Source: Maribellus sediminis
GTDB taxonomy: Bacteria > Bacteroidota > Bacteroidia > Bacteroidales > Prolixibacteraceae
NCBI RefSeq assembly: GCF_011799805.1
Contig: NZ_WXUB01000004.1
Coordinates: 496,001-560,000, forward strand
Direction of reading: 5' to 3'
Length of the DNA: 64,000 nucleotides
Shown here: positions 23,848 to 32,594 of the stretch, piece by piece
How the letters are laid out: the number at the start of each line of letters is the position of its first letter
Position numbering within the stretch: position 1 is the stretch's first letter
The notes under the pieces: generated by a model
Seen by the model: the letters and a program-made list of their open reading frames with translations, nothing else
The model's database searches: none
What the model was told of the DNA's origin: nothing
Program-made: the position numbers and the translations under genes

Positions 23848-24891
23848 ATGAACGAAAAAGTATTGACACTAAAAAGGATCAACACTACCTGGATTATCCC
23901 GGTTTTATTATTGCCGCTTTGGGTGCTGGTATTCATCAACCTCGAAAACATTACCGATTTTTTGATATACGATCTGCTTGGCCTCGAAGAAGGAAAACAC
24001 CTCACCGAATCTATCTGGTTTTTTGTTTATGAAGTACCCAAAGTTATGCTCCTGCTGGTGTTGATTGTGTTTATTGTGGGCATCGTCAGAAGTTGGTTTT
24101 CACCCGAGAAAACAAGAAAAGCCCTCGAAGGAAAGTCGTTGTTTGCAGGAAATGTTATGGCATCGGGACTGGGCATATTAACACCGTTTTGTTCCTGTTC
24201 GGCCATTCCTCTGTTTTTGGGATTTGTAGAAGCCGGAATACCTATTGGCGTTACTTTTTCATTTCTAATCGCTGCGCCGCTGATCAACGAAGTTGCCTTA
24301 ATTCTTCTGGCCGGATTATTTGGCTGGAAGGTCGCACTTATTTATGTGGCAACAGGTTTGGTGATTGCTACTTTTTCAGGATTCATTATAGAGAAACTAA
24401 AACTTCAAAAATACGTGGCCGACTGGGTGTTCCAGGTGAAGGCCAATCAACAGAATCAGTCCGAAGAACACCTGAATTTCTCCGACCGGATTAAAATTGG
24501 GATTGAAACCGTAAAAGATATCGTTGGAAAAATCTGGGTTTATATTCTGATTGGTATTGCCGTTGGAGCAGGTGCGCACGGTTATGTGCCAGAAGATGCA
24601 CTGGCGCGGATTATGGGCGAGGGGAGTTGGTATGCTGTTCCACTGGCCATTATGCTGGGTATTCCGCTGTATTCGAATGCTGCCGGAATTATTCCCATTG
24701 TAGCTGTATTAATGGAAAAAGGAGTAAGTCTGGGAACCGCGCTCGCATTTATGATGTCGGTTATTGGTTTGTCGCTACCCGAGATCATCATCCTGAAAAA
24801 AGTACTGAAATGGCAGTTTATAGCCATTTTCGTTGGGATTGTTGCACTGGGAATTATCATTGTAGGATTCACCTTCAACTATATCATGTAA
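23848..24891 (+). CDS. arsP: ArsP-type permease (DUF318)
   Basis: 347 aa, 8 to 10 transmembrane helices. LTPFCSCSAIPLFLGFVEAG and the following FLIAAPLINEVALILL are the signature of the ArsP/DUF318 permeases, including the paired cysteines of the PFCSCS motif. The second repeat contains LGIPLYSNAAGIIPIVAVL. Characterised ArsP proteins export trivalent methylated or aromatic arsenicals; others are proposed to move copper or zinc. The location in an ars operon favours arsenicals. Thirty-four bases after arsG-like. Confidence 0.85.
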   Translation: MNEKVLTLKRINTTWIIPVLLLPLWVLVFINLENITDFLIYDLLGLEEGKHLTESIWFFVYEVPKVMLLLVLIVFIVGIVRSWFSPEKTRKALEGKSLFAGNVMASGLGILTPFCSCSAIPLFLGFVEAGIPIGVTFSFLIAAPLINEVALILLAGLFGWKVALIYVATGLVIATFSGFIIEKLKLQKYVADWVFQVKANQQNQSEEHLNFSDRIKIGIETVKDIVGKIWVYILIGIAVGAGAHGYVPEDALARIMGEGSWYAVPLAIMLGIPLYSNAAGIIPIVAVLMEKGVSLGTALAFMMSVIGLSLPEIIILKKVLKWQFIAIFVGIVALGIIIVGFTFNYIM

Positions 24892-24911
24892 AACTATCAA
24901 ACAACAAAATT

Positions 24912-25685
24912 ATGAAATCAAAATCAATAGGATTTGTTGGCGGGGGAAGAATCACACGGATTTTTCTTCAAGGACTGACCAACAAAAATGCCTTACCCGA
25001 AACCGTAAAAGTTTTTGATCCGAATGCTGACACTGTAAAAGCATTGCATGCCGATTTTTCCGAAATAACTGTTGTTGATTCAGCAGCCGAAGTGGCTACG
25101 CAAAACCTTGTTTTTATTGCGGTTCACCCTCCGGTTGTTATGGAAACTTTGCAGGCAATAAAAGAATCAGTAACTACAAAAACCATTGTTATTTCACTGG
25201 CTCCAAAAATCACCCTCGAAAAAATGGCCGCGGTTCTGCCAACCCAGAAGCTGGCAAGAATGATTCCCAACGCCACATCGTTTATTAACAAGGGTTACAA
25301 TCCGCTTACTTTTTCTGATGCTTTCGATGCGAAAGAGAAAAAACAGGTGTTGAAATTGCTGAAGAAATTGGGCAAAACCTTTGAAACTGAGGAATCGAAG
25401 CTGGAAGCTTATGCGATTGTTTCGGCCATGTTGCCTACTTACTTTTGGTTTCAGTGGCAGGAAATGCAACATATCGCACTCGAAACCGGCCTATCGGATC
25501 AGGAAGCTCAAAAGGCGGTTTCATCAACTTTGAAAAAAGCCTGGAAATTATACTACAAATCGGGATTGAATCCTGACGAGGTAATGGATTTGATTCCTGT
25601 AAAACCTATTGGAGAGAACGAAGACGAAATTAAGAACATACTGAATACGAAACTCTTGGGATTGTTTGGCAAAATTAAGCCCTAG
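24912..25685 (+). CDS. Divergent pyrroline-5-carboxylate-reductase-like protein
   Basis: 257 aa from the ATG at 24912 (the frame continues upstream through arsP and is not coding there). The N-terminal Rossmann fold has IGFVGGGRITRIFLQGL and VFIAVHPPVV, and MIPNATSFINKG parallels RVMPNTPA in ProC. In the C-terminal dimerisation half the ProC active-site segments differ: the SGSGPAY region is SAMLPTYFWF (171-180) and the SPGGTT region is replaced by IPVKPIGENE. Proline synthesis is therefore doubtful, and the operon position suggests an arsenic- or thiol-related role that is not described to my knowledge. Confidence 0.75.
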   Translation: MKSKSIGFVGGGRITRIFLQGLTNKNALPETVKVFDPNADTVKALHADFSEITVVDSAAEVATQNLVFIAVHPPVVMETLQAIKESVTTKTIVISLAPKITLEKMAAVLPTQKLARMIPNATSFINKGYNPLTFSDAFDAKEKKQVLKLLKKLGKTFETEESKLEAYAIVSAMLPTYFWFQWQEMQHIALETGLSDQEAQKAVSSTLKKAWKLYYKSGLNPDEVMDLIPVKPIGENEDEIKNILNTKLLGLFGKIKP

Positions 25686-25725
25686 TTTTTTAAAAGACTG
25701 TAGTTGTTTTAGAAAGACATTTTCG

Positions 25726-26199
25726 ATGAATATAATAAAGAAACATGGCATTCTGATCGTTTTGATTCTAGTAGTAGCGGGTTTACTGGTTGCATTGGTA
25801 TTCAAAAGCAAGATCTACGACTATATTGGGAGCGAGGTGAAGAAATCTATCACCGAAGAAACGCAGTTTGTTGCAAAGGAATACATTCAGAAGCATTTTA
25901 ACTACCAGGCAAACAAACAGGATTTTCAGTTTACCATGCTTGAATTTAAGTCATCAGGTTGCACCATTTGTAAACAAATGGAGCCGGTTTTGGAATCATT
26001 AAAGAATTGGGAGGTGGCTAAAGTGAATGTTCAGGTCATTCAGATTTTGAATCCCGACAGCCAGGAATTGATGAAATTTTATGGCATTTCAGCAGTGCCA
26101 ACACACCTAATACTCGATAAGCGGGGAACTGAGGTTTTTCGCAAATACGGATTTGTTTCAGAAGAAGAATTTAAAAATATTATTCAATCAAAAATTTAG
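25726..26199 (+). CDS. Membrane-anchored thioredoxin-like protein
   Basis: 157 aa from the ATG at 25726 (a longer frame to 25666 lacks family features). One N-terminal membrane anchor (ILIVLILVVAGLLVALVF), a short helical linker, and a thioredoxin fold with KSSGCTICKQMEPVLESL and the cis-Pro loop ISAVPTHLI. It would face the periplasm. It is the third CxxC protein of the island and sits 9 bases before arsC. Confidence 0.85.
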   Translation: MNIIKKHGILIVLILVVAGLLVALVFKSKIYDYIGSEVKKSITEETQFVAKEYIQKHFNYQANKQDFQFTMLEFKSSGCTICKQMEPVLESLKNWEVAKVNVQVIQILNPDSQELMKFYGISAVPTHLILDKRGTEVFRKYGFVSEEEFKNIIQSKI

Positions 26200-26208
26200 A
26201 AAAGTAGC

Positions 26209-26637
26209 ATGAAGGTACTTATACTTTGTACAGGTAACAGTTGCCGTAGTCAGATGGCGCACGGTTTTTTACAGTCGTTTGATGCGCGTATCCAGGTGGA
26301 ATCAGCCGGGACCGAAGCCTCAGGAAAACTTAACCACAAAGCTGTGGAAGTGATGAAAGAAATTGGAATCGACATCAGTTCGCACACGTCCGATTCAGTA
26401 GAAAAATACCTGGATGAGGAATGGGATTATGTGATAACCGTTTGTGGTGGTGCCAACGAAAGTTGCCCTGCTTTTATCGGTAAAGTCAAACACCGATTGC
26501 ACATGGGTTACGACGATCCATCGCATGCAGTAGGAACTCCTGAATTTATTCAGAGTGAATATTACCGTGTCCGCGATGAAATCAATGCCGGTTTCAGAAA
26601 ATTATACGATGAAGAAATTAAACCGCAGTTGGGTTAG
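26209..26637 (+). CDS. arsC: Arsenate reductase, thioredoxin-coupled (LMW-PTP fold)
   Basis: 142 aa. The phosphatase-type P-loop CTGNSCRS (C7, R13) and the redox pair C79 and C86 (VCGGANESCP, spaced by seven as in S. aureus C82/C89) identify the thioredoxin-linked ArsC family. The general-acid loop GYDDPS is present. Reduces arsenate to arsenite in the cytoplasm, which Acr3 then exports. Ends the first run of the operon; acr3 follows after 144 bases that include a hairpin. Confidence 0.95.
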   Translation: MKVLILCTGNSCRSQMAHGFLQSFDARIQVESAGTEASGKLNHKAVEVMKEIGIDISSHTSDSVEKYLDEEWDYVITVCGGANESCPAFIGKVKHRLHMGYDDPSHAVGTPEFIQSEYYRVRDEINAGFRKLYDEEIKPQLG

Positions 26638-26648
26638 TTCAGAGCCCG

Positions 26649-26672
26649 CCTGAACGAATTCATTCGGGCAGG
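26649..26672. terminator. Imperfect hairpin between arsC and acr3
   Basis: CCTG/CAGG and CGAAT/ATTCG pair with a 2x2 mismatch and a 2-base loop. No U-run, so partial attenuation or mRNA stabilisation is as likely as termination. Confidence 0.35.
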
Positions 26673-26781
26673 TTCAATGTTCAAAGTTTAGTGTTAAGAG
26701 AGAGGCACTTTGCAGTTGGCAAAACACAATTTCGGACTGCATTCTGACCTTCCAAAATTCTAATATTCAAATATTCGAAAT

Positions 26782-27876
26782 ATGCCGTCACAACCACGTC
26801 TCGAGTTTCTCGACAGGTATTTAACGCTTTGGATCTTTCTGGCTATGGCCGCAGGGGTGATCAGCGGATATTTATTTCCGGCAATCGCCGATTTCTGGGA
26901 ATCGCTGAAACCATCGGAAGATAGTACCACCAATCTGCCAATTGCAATCGGTCTGATTTTAATGATGTATCCGCCACTGGCTAAAGTAAAATACGAGGAA
27001 CTGGGCGATATTTTCAGAAATTACAAGGTGCTGAGCCTTTCGCTGATCCAAAACTGGGTGATCGGCCCGGTGTTGATGTTTGCACTGGCTATCTTGTTTT
27101 TCAAACTGTTTCCGGGCGAAAACAATGCCAACTTACCTTACATGTACGGAATCATCATGATCGGGCTGGCACGCTGCATCGCCATGGTAATCGTATGGAA
27201 CGACCTGGCAAAAGGCGACACGCAATATGCCGCTGGTTTAGTAGCATTCAACTCCATTTTCCAGGTTTTGTTTTTCTCGGTTTATGCCTGGTTTTTTATA
27301 GCCATTTTACCCGGATGGTTTGGTGTGCCAACCAATACTGCGGTTGAAAATATTACCATCGGTCAGATCGCGGAAAGCGTACTGATCTATCTCGGAATTC
27401 CATTTGCTGCCGGTTTTCTGACGCGTTTTATCCTGATCAGGGTAAAAAGTAAAAAGTGGTACGAGCAGAAATTTATTCCCAAAATCAGCCCGGTTACGTT
27501 AATCGCACTGCTGTTCACAATTGTGGTGATGTTCTCGCTAAAAGGAGAATACATTGTAAAAATCCCAGGTGATGTAGTTTTGGTTGCAATACCTTTACTT
27601 ATCTATTTTGTGGTGATGTTTTTCATTTCTTTTTACATGGGAAAAAAGGTGGGAGCGAACTACAAGCAAACTGTAACATTGTCGTTTACAGCTGCCAGCA
27701 ACAATTTCGAACTGGCAATTGCTGTAGCCATCGCCATTTTCGGAATGAATTCGGGTGAAGCATTTGCGGCAGTTATTGGCCCGCTGGTTGAAGTTCCGGT
27801 AATGATAGCTTTGGTAAATGTTGCACTTCAGCTTAAGCGAAAATTCAGAGAAACAGAAAAGGCTGTTACCAATTAG
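26782..27876 (+). CDS. acr3: Arsenite efflux transporter ACR3
   Basis: 364 aa, ten transmembrane helices of the bile-acid/arsenite/riboflavin transporter superfamily. Family blocks include [38 protein letters not shown] (with the conserved essential Cys) and [18 protein letters not shown]. Exports As(III) using the proton gradient, completing the ArsC pathway. No clear promoter or ArsR palindrome was found in the 144 bases upstream, so it is probably read through from arsC. Its stop lies within a terminator. Confidence 0.94.
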   Translation: MPSQPRLEFLDRYLTLWIFLAMAAGVISGYLFPAIADFWESLKPSEDSTTNLPIAIGLILMMYPPLAKVKYEELGDIFRNYKVLSLSLIQNWVIGPVLMFALAILFFKLFPGENNANLPYMYGIIMIGLARCIAMVIVWNDLAKGDTQYAAGLVAFNSIFQVLFFSVYAWFFIAILPGWFGVPTNTAVENITIGQIAESVLIYLGIPFAAGFLTRFILIRVKSKKWYEQKFIPKISPVTLIALLFTIVVMFSLKGEYIVKIPGDVVLVAIPLLIYFVVMFFISFYMGKKVGANYKQTVTLSFTAASNNFELAIAVAIAIFGMNSGEAFAAVIGPLVEVPVMIALVNVALQLKRKFRETEKAVTN

Positions 27877-27895
27877 TAGCAGCCTTTTCGTTTTA
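27856..27895. terminator. Bidirectional terminator after acr3
   Basis: GAAAAGGCTG (27856-27865) pairs with CAGCCTTTTC (27880-27889), 14-base loop, then GTTTTATT. The stem begins inside the acr3 coding end and serves the convergent gene ending at 27908 as well. Confidence 0.75.
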
Positions 27896-27907
27896 TTCGA
27901 TATTCAG

Positions 27908-30900
27908 TTAATGTGTTTTTATCAGTTGTTCGGTTTTTGTCCAGTCGTCCAGTTGAACGGTGATAAAGTAGCATCCCGGATTGAGTTGTAAATCCTGTAT
28001 CGTGATTCTACCTTCTTTACCATAAACTTCCGTGTAAACCAATTTACCTGCAATGTCGTGGATATGAACGCTGGATTTCTCATATTCCCCTGTTCCGTTA
28101 ATAAGTATATTAATTTCATCAACAAACGGATTCGGATAGACTTTAAACGACAATTCTTCTTCAATTAATATTGAAGGATTCATTGAAGCGCTTTTGGTTG
28201 ATGCTGCTGGAGAAAGTTCGAAATCTTTCACATCTCCTTCAAAGTTGTCGTCGCAAGGCAAAGGCAATGCCAGATTTCGCATACTGATTCTCATTCGGGT
28301 ATTTCTGGTGATTGCAGGAACTGAAATTTGTGCACTGATTGTTCCCTTTTTACTTGGTATAGAAAGAACTGTTTCGCTTAAATCATCAAAAACACCGTCG
28401 TAATCAGAGTCGATCCAGATTTTCCAGTAATTACGGTTCTTACTGTTCTCAGGAGTAAGTTCAACGGTGTTAGTTCCCGTGCTTAGTGAAACGATATTGT
28501 CGGTATAGTATTCATAGCCCGATCCTAAGCCGAAAGTTTCAGTAAAACTGCCAACCGTTACAGTCCGGATAAAATCACCGTTAATGATCATATTTTCAGG
28601 GACACAGTAATCCGAAGCTTCACAGGCATCTCCAATACCATCATTATTAGAATCTAACTGATCTGCATTCGCAACATTCGGACAGTTATCAATATCATCG
28701 CAAACACCATCTCCGTCTGAATCGATTGATACTCCGTTGTCATCTACAATATTTGGACACAGTGAATTTGGTTCTGCATCAATGCAATCACTAAATCCAT
28801 CACCATCAGAATCAATCAAATCATTGCATGGATCACAGTCATCCGGAATACCATCGCCGTCTGTGTCAACAGTATCGTTAAATCCCGGGCAGATGTCACA
28901 ACCATCCGGAACTCCGTCAGCATCGGTATCAAAATTATCATCATATCCGGAACAAATATCGTTTTCATCACAAATGCCATCGCCATCAGAATCTAATGAT
29001 ACTCCGTAGGCATCGACATTGCCGGGACAAGGTGAGTTGAGTTCCAAATCAATACAATTGCTTATACCATCTCCATCCGTATCGATCAGATCATTACAGG
29101 GATCGCAGCCGTCAGGGATTCCGTCCCCGTCTTCGTCAGCATAATCATCAAATCCGGGGCACTGGTCAACTTCGTTACATACTCCGTCGTTATCGTCGTC
29201 ATTGCAGGGCTCAACATTCGCAACGCAGAAATTAACCGGACTGAAAGTGATACTCATCGTTGATGTTCCTGAATCACCATCTCCTCCATCTGTCAGGCTA
29301 ACAGTAACAGATACTACCGTTTCTGGAATTTCGATAAGCACAGAGCTTACACTGGAATATGTTCCTAAGGTAGTATTCCCAAAACCATTGTCGTACTGTA
29401 CTGTTACCCATTCGTCATAGCTTTTCGATGCTGGTCTGGTTTTTTCATCGATATTTGAAATTGTGAACGATACGTCCTGGCTATTGTTGGGAAGGATTAA
29501 GGTTGTTGAATTTGAACCAGTACCTGTGTGACTTAATGAATTATCGGTAAAACCGGTAGTTTGCGCAATACAGGGATCGATACAGTCGCTAATGCCATCG
29601 TTATCAGCGTCCGTATCTGCCACTCCACATCCACAATCTCCGGGCTCTGTTTTATTCGGATCGTTAGGACAGCCGTCAATACAATCGGCTATACCATCAT
29701 TATCCGTATCCGTATCCGCAATTCCACAGCCACAGTCGCCCGGTGTCGTTTTGTTTGCATCATCAGGGCAACCATCCAAACAATCAGCAAGACCATCGCC
29801 GTCCGTATCAATAGAAACACCATAATCATTGACATCGTCAGGACAAGGTGAATTTAATTCCTGATCCAAACAATCAGCAATGCCGTCATTATCTGTGTCG
29901 AAAGAAACGCCATTTTCATCAACGTCCTGCGGACAGGGTGAATTCTCCTCAAGATCGTTGCAATCGGCAACACCATCATTGTCAGAATCGGTATCTGGCA
30001 CACCGCATCCGCAAGCACCCGGCGTGGTTTTATTAGGGTCGTCAGGACAACCGTCGACACAATCGGCAAGTCCGTCGTTATCGGTGTCGACAGAAACTCC
30101 AAATTCATCCACATTGTCAGGACACGGTGAATTAATTTCATCATCATTGGAATCGCAAACACCATCGCCGTCGGTGTCGAGGCAATTAACACTAAACTGC
30201 TGCGCTGTGTTGTCGCTTGCATTGTCATTATCGAATACAATTAAGGTAACGGTATATGTTCCTGAAGAGGAATACGTATGAGTAGGATTCTGACTGGTTG
30301 ATGTACTTCCATCCCCGAAATCCCATAACCATGCGGAAATTGTTCCATCACTGTCACTTGATTCATCCGTAAAATTAACTGTCAGATAATTAGCGTTGTG
30401 TGTAAATGCTGCTACAGGTGGGATATTTTGATCCCCAACAATATAATCAATAGTTAAAACGGCTGCCGAAGATGGTACTCCGTCATAGGCCATGGCAACT
30501 CTTTTGTTGGTTTCTGTACCGGTAATAAACAGCGATATGGCACTCGTAGCAGTGAATCCTGGCCGGTCGACAATTTCCTGTATAACAGTTGATAAATTGG
30601 GTGTTTGCTGATTTACACCGGCTTCGTTAACTGTGTTCCAGTCAGACGGGCTCCAACTTACCGTATTTGTAGTTCGGTTACGGTTGGAAAGCTCGTATGC
30701 TGAACTTGTAAATGCCGGCGAATCATCACAGGCATCTCCCGAAATGGTCAGCTCAACAGTTCCGGTTGAAGCTTCATCAACTGTAAATTGCACCCAGGCA
30801 TTTGTGATTGTTGCTCCTTGCGGAATATTGAGGTCAGGAAAATGTAATCCGACGGTTTGCAAAAACTGGTCCATGTACGTATCATAAATCAATTCCAGGT

Positions 30901-32389
30901 CGGTACTGTTTGTGTAAATGGTTCCATTCTGGCCTTCCTCCACATCATCGTTGCTTGATGCAATCTGAACAGAGACTGTTTCTGTAAATGTTCCAACGGT
31001 AATGTTCACCGGATCAGAACTTGTTACCGCTCCAAGATTGTCAGTTGCCTTTGCAGTAATGGTGTAGGCTCCGTTCGCAGGAATTGTCCAGCTTACTTCG
31101 TAAGACGATGAGTTGTCGGTGCCAACCGAAACCTCATTAACAAAAAACTCAACCTGCGAAATAGTTCCATCTGAATCAGTAGCATCAGCCGAAAGAACTA
31201 TGGATTGCGTTAAATCGTAATGCTGTCCGTCTTCGGGACCGGTAATTGCACAAAGCGGCGAAACATTCGAAATTCCACCTTCAATAAATATTGGTGAAGA
31301 TATGGCTTCATCGCCATCTGCTTGTGTAACTTTTATGTAGTAATAATCACCATCAGAGGTACTTATATTTTCTACTATACTTACATCTGATGTCCCCGGC
31401 GACCAAGTGGAAAGCACAGTGCCATTTAGCAGCAACTGCACCGTGGTAAAAACCTCTCCATCGTCATCCGATGCGGTTATTTGAAGCGATTGCCCCGAAT
31501 TGCCCTGAACGGTCGAGCCCATTTCCTGTCCATCAATTTGGAAGGACATTTTAAGGTTCTTATCAAGCGTGGTAAAAAATCGTTTATTCTTAATTGCATC
31601 ATAAATATCGGCTCTGGTCAGGCTATTCGCGAGTACGGCTAGTCTGTTATCTGTGCGGGTTCCCCAATCTACTGTATGATTGTCTTCCGAACCGCCTGCA
31701 CCAATTTTCCAGTCACGTATCAATGCTTCATCAAAATAGCCCAGGTTCCCGTCTGCAGAGTAATAACCGTCATTGTAGTAATACACATTAAAAATATCGG
31801 TCTTATTCCACAATTCCATGCCTACAAACTTTTCGGAAGGAGTGTTAAGAAATTGACCAAATTCCTGATCGGTTGAATTTTGTCGGCCGGGATGATTAAA
31901 AAAGGCAGCACATTCGCGCGAATTCACCCATGACAGTAAATTGCTGAAGTTAGGTTCTGAATTTGTTGTACAATAATCATCAGTGTTTATTATTGTAACG
32001 TGGCCCTGCGTGCTGTGCGACCATTCAAATCCCCAGAACGCAACAAATACACCGTCTTCGTTGTAAGTGTTGGCAGCATTTTTAATGGTGGTCCATTCAG
32101 TACTGCCAATGGCACTTGCATGGTCTGATAATCCAAAGAAATCGAGACCGGCAGTATTTTTTGCATAATTGTACGCATAATCAGGAGTTTCTGCTCCATC
32201 CGAAACGTTCGAGTGGTTATGCAGATGTCCGTAATAAACATTATAGCCTCCAATTGCCGCTGCAGTGCTGATAGCAGGCTTTGGCGTGTTCCGATCTTTT
32301 GCATCCGGTTTAGCATTTACCATTCCTGCTATAATCAACAAGATAAGTAATACACTAATTTTGAAAGTGATTGAAGCCTGGTTTTTCAT
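27908..32389 (-). CDS. Giant secreted CehA/McbA-like PHP protein with PKD, TSP3 repeats, GEVED-like domain and T9SS tail
   Basis: 1493 aa. Signal peptide (residues 8-26). PHP-type metallohydrolase domain, residues about 50-290: HLHNHSNVSDG (H57, H59, D64), GLSDHAS, GHVTII, FFNHPGR and GSEDNH give the metal site of the CehA/McbA family. Then an Ig-like domain near 375-465, a jelly-roll domain, a PKD domain (WLWDFGDGSTSTSQNPTHTY), two blocks of thrombospondin type 3 calcium repeats split by a beta-sandwich, a GEVED-like domain (DNFEGDVKDFEL) and a C-terminal type IX sorting domain (VYPNPFVDEINI... LIKTH). Expected on the surface or secreted. The substrate (phosphoester or similar) is unknown. 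Single gene. Confidence 0.85.
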   Translation of the reverse strand: MKNQASITFKISVLLILLIIAGMVNAKPDAKDRNTPKPAISTAAAIGGYNVYYGHLHNHSNVSDGAETPDYAYNYAKNTAGLDFFGLSDHASAIGSTEWTTIKNAANTYNEDGVFVAFWGFEWSHSTQGHVTIINTDDYCTTNSEPNFSNLLSWVNSRECAAFFNHPGRQNSTDQEFGQFLNTPSEKFVGMELWNKTDIFNVYYYNDGYYSADGNLGYFDEALIRDWKIGAGGSEDNHTVDWGTRTDNRLAVLANSLTRADIYDAIKNKRFFTTLDKNLKMSFQIDGQEMGSTVQGNSGQSLQITASDDDGEVFTTVQLLLNGTVLSTWSPGTSDVSIVENISTSDGDYYYIKVTQADGDEAISSPIFIEGGISNVSPLCAITGPEDGQHYDLTQSIVLSADATDSDGTISQVEFFVNEVSVGTDNSSSYEVSWTIPANGAYTITAKATDNLGAVTSSDPVNITVGTFTETVSVQIASSNDDVEEGQNGTIYTNSTDLELIYDTYMDQFLQTVGLHFPDLNIPQGATITNAWVQFTVDEASTGTVELTISGDACDDSPAFTSSAYELSNRNRTTNTVSWSPSDWNTVNEAGVNQQTPNLSTVIQEIVDRPGFTATSAISLFITGTETNKRVAMAYDGVPSSAAVLTIDYIVGDQNIPPVAAFTHNANYLTVNFTDESSDSDGTISAWLWDFGDGSTSTSQNPTHTYSSSGTYTVTLIVFDNDNASDNTAQQFSVNCLDTDGDGVCDSNDDEINSPCPDNVDEFGVSVDTDNDGLADCVDGCPDDPNKTTPGACGCGVPDTDSDNDGVADCNDLEENSPCPQDVDENGVSFDTDNDGIADCLDQELNSPCPDDVNDYGVSIDTDGDGLADCLDGCPDDANKTTPGDCGCGIADTDTDNDGIADCIDGCPNDPNKTEPGDCGCGVADTDADNDGISDCIDPCIAQTTGFTDNSLSHTGTGSNSTTLILPNNSQDVSFTISNIDEKTRPASKSYDEWVTVQYDNGFGNTTLGTYSSVSSVLIEIPETVVSVTVSLTDGGDGDSGTSTMSITFSPVNFCVANVEPCNDDDNDGVCNEVDQCPGFDDYADEDGDGIPDGCDPCNDLIDTDGDGISNCIDLELNSPCPGNVDAYGVSLDSDGDGICDENDICSGYDDNFDTDADGVPDGCDICPGFNDTVDTDGDGIPDDCDPCNDLIDSDGDGFSDCIDAEPNSLCPNIVDDNGVSIDSDGDGVCDDIDNCPNVANADQLDSNNDGIGDACEASDYCVPENMIINGDFIRTVTVGSFTETFGLGSGYEYYTDNIVSLSTGTNTVELTPENSKNRNYWKIWIDSDYDGVFDDLSETVLSIPSKKGTISAQISVPAITRNTRMRISMRNLALPLPCDDNFEGDVKDFELSPAASTKSASMNPSILIEEELSFKVYPNPFVDEINILINGTGEYEKSSVHIHDIAGKLVYTEVYGKEGRITIQDLQLNPGCYFITVQLDDWTKTEQLIKTH
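28620..29210 (-). repeat. TSP3-coding repeat block 2
   Basis: Tandem DxDGDGxxDxxD units with interspersed Cys (for example DTDGDGIPDDCDPC), in-frame within the secreted protein. Degenerate direct repeats at DNA level; they bind calcium in the protein. Confidence 0.8.
29575..30185 (-). repeat. TSP3-coding repeat block 1
   Basis: Units of the form DTDNDGxADCxDGCPDDPNK with a GxCGCGxxDTD connector recur at least three times. Separated from block 2 by a roughly 120-residue beta-sandwich domain. Confidence 0.8.
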
Positions 32390-32594
32390 GATTTAGTCGT
32401 TTTTTGTAATTGATTTTATAAAGGGCCTGAAAATAAGATCGATACAAAATACGATTTTTTGTTTCAAATAAAAAACTGAATTTCACAAATGCATCAATAT
32501 GGGTTTATGTTCGATATTCTTTCGTCTTTCAAGCCGTAGCAAATCCTGTTTTTTTTTAATTGATGCAAATACTATTTGAAGGTATGAAATTGCT

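Noticed and set aside
24627-24911. Long N-terminal extension of the ProC-like protein
   Set aside because: The extension overlaps arsP in another frame; the Rossmann fold begins at the ATG at 24912.
28620-30185. CRISPR-like direct repeats
   Set aside because: The repetition comes from in-frame TSP3 calcium-binding units of variable length and not from identical repeats with unique spacers.
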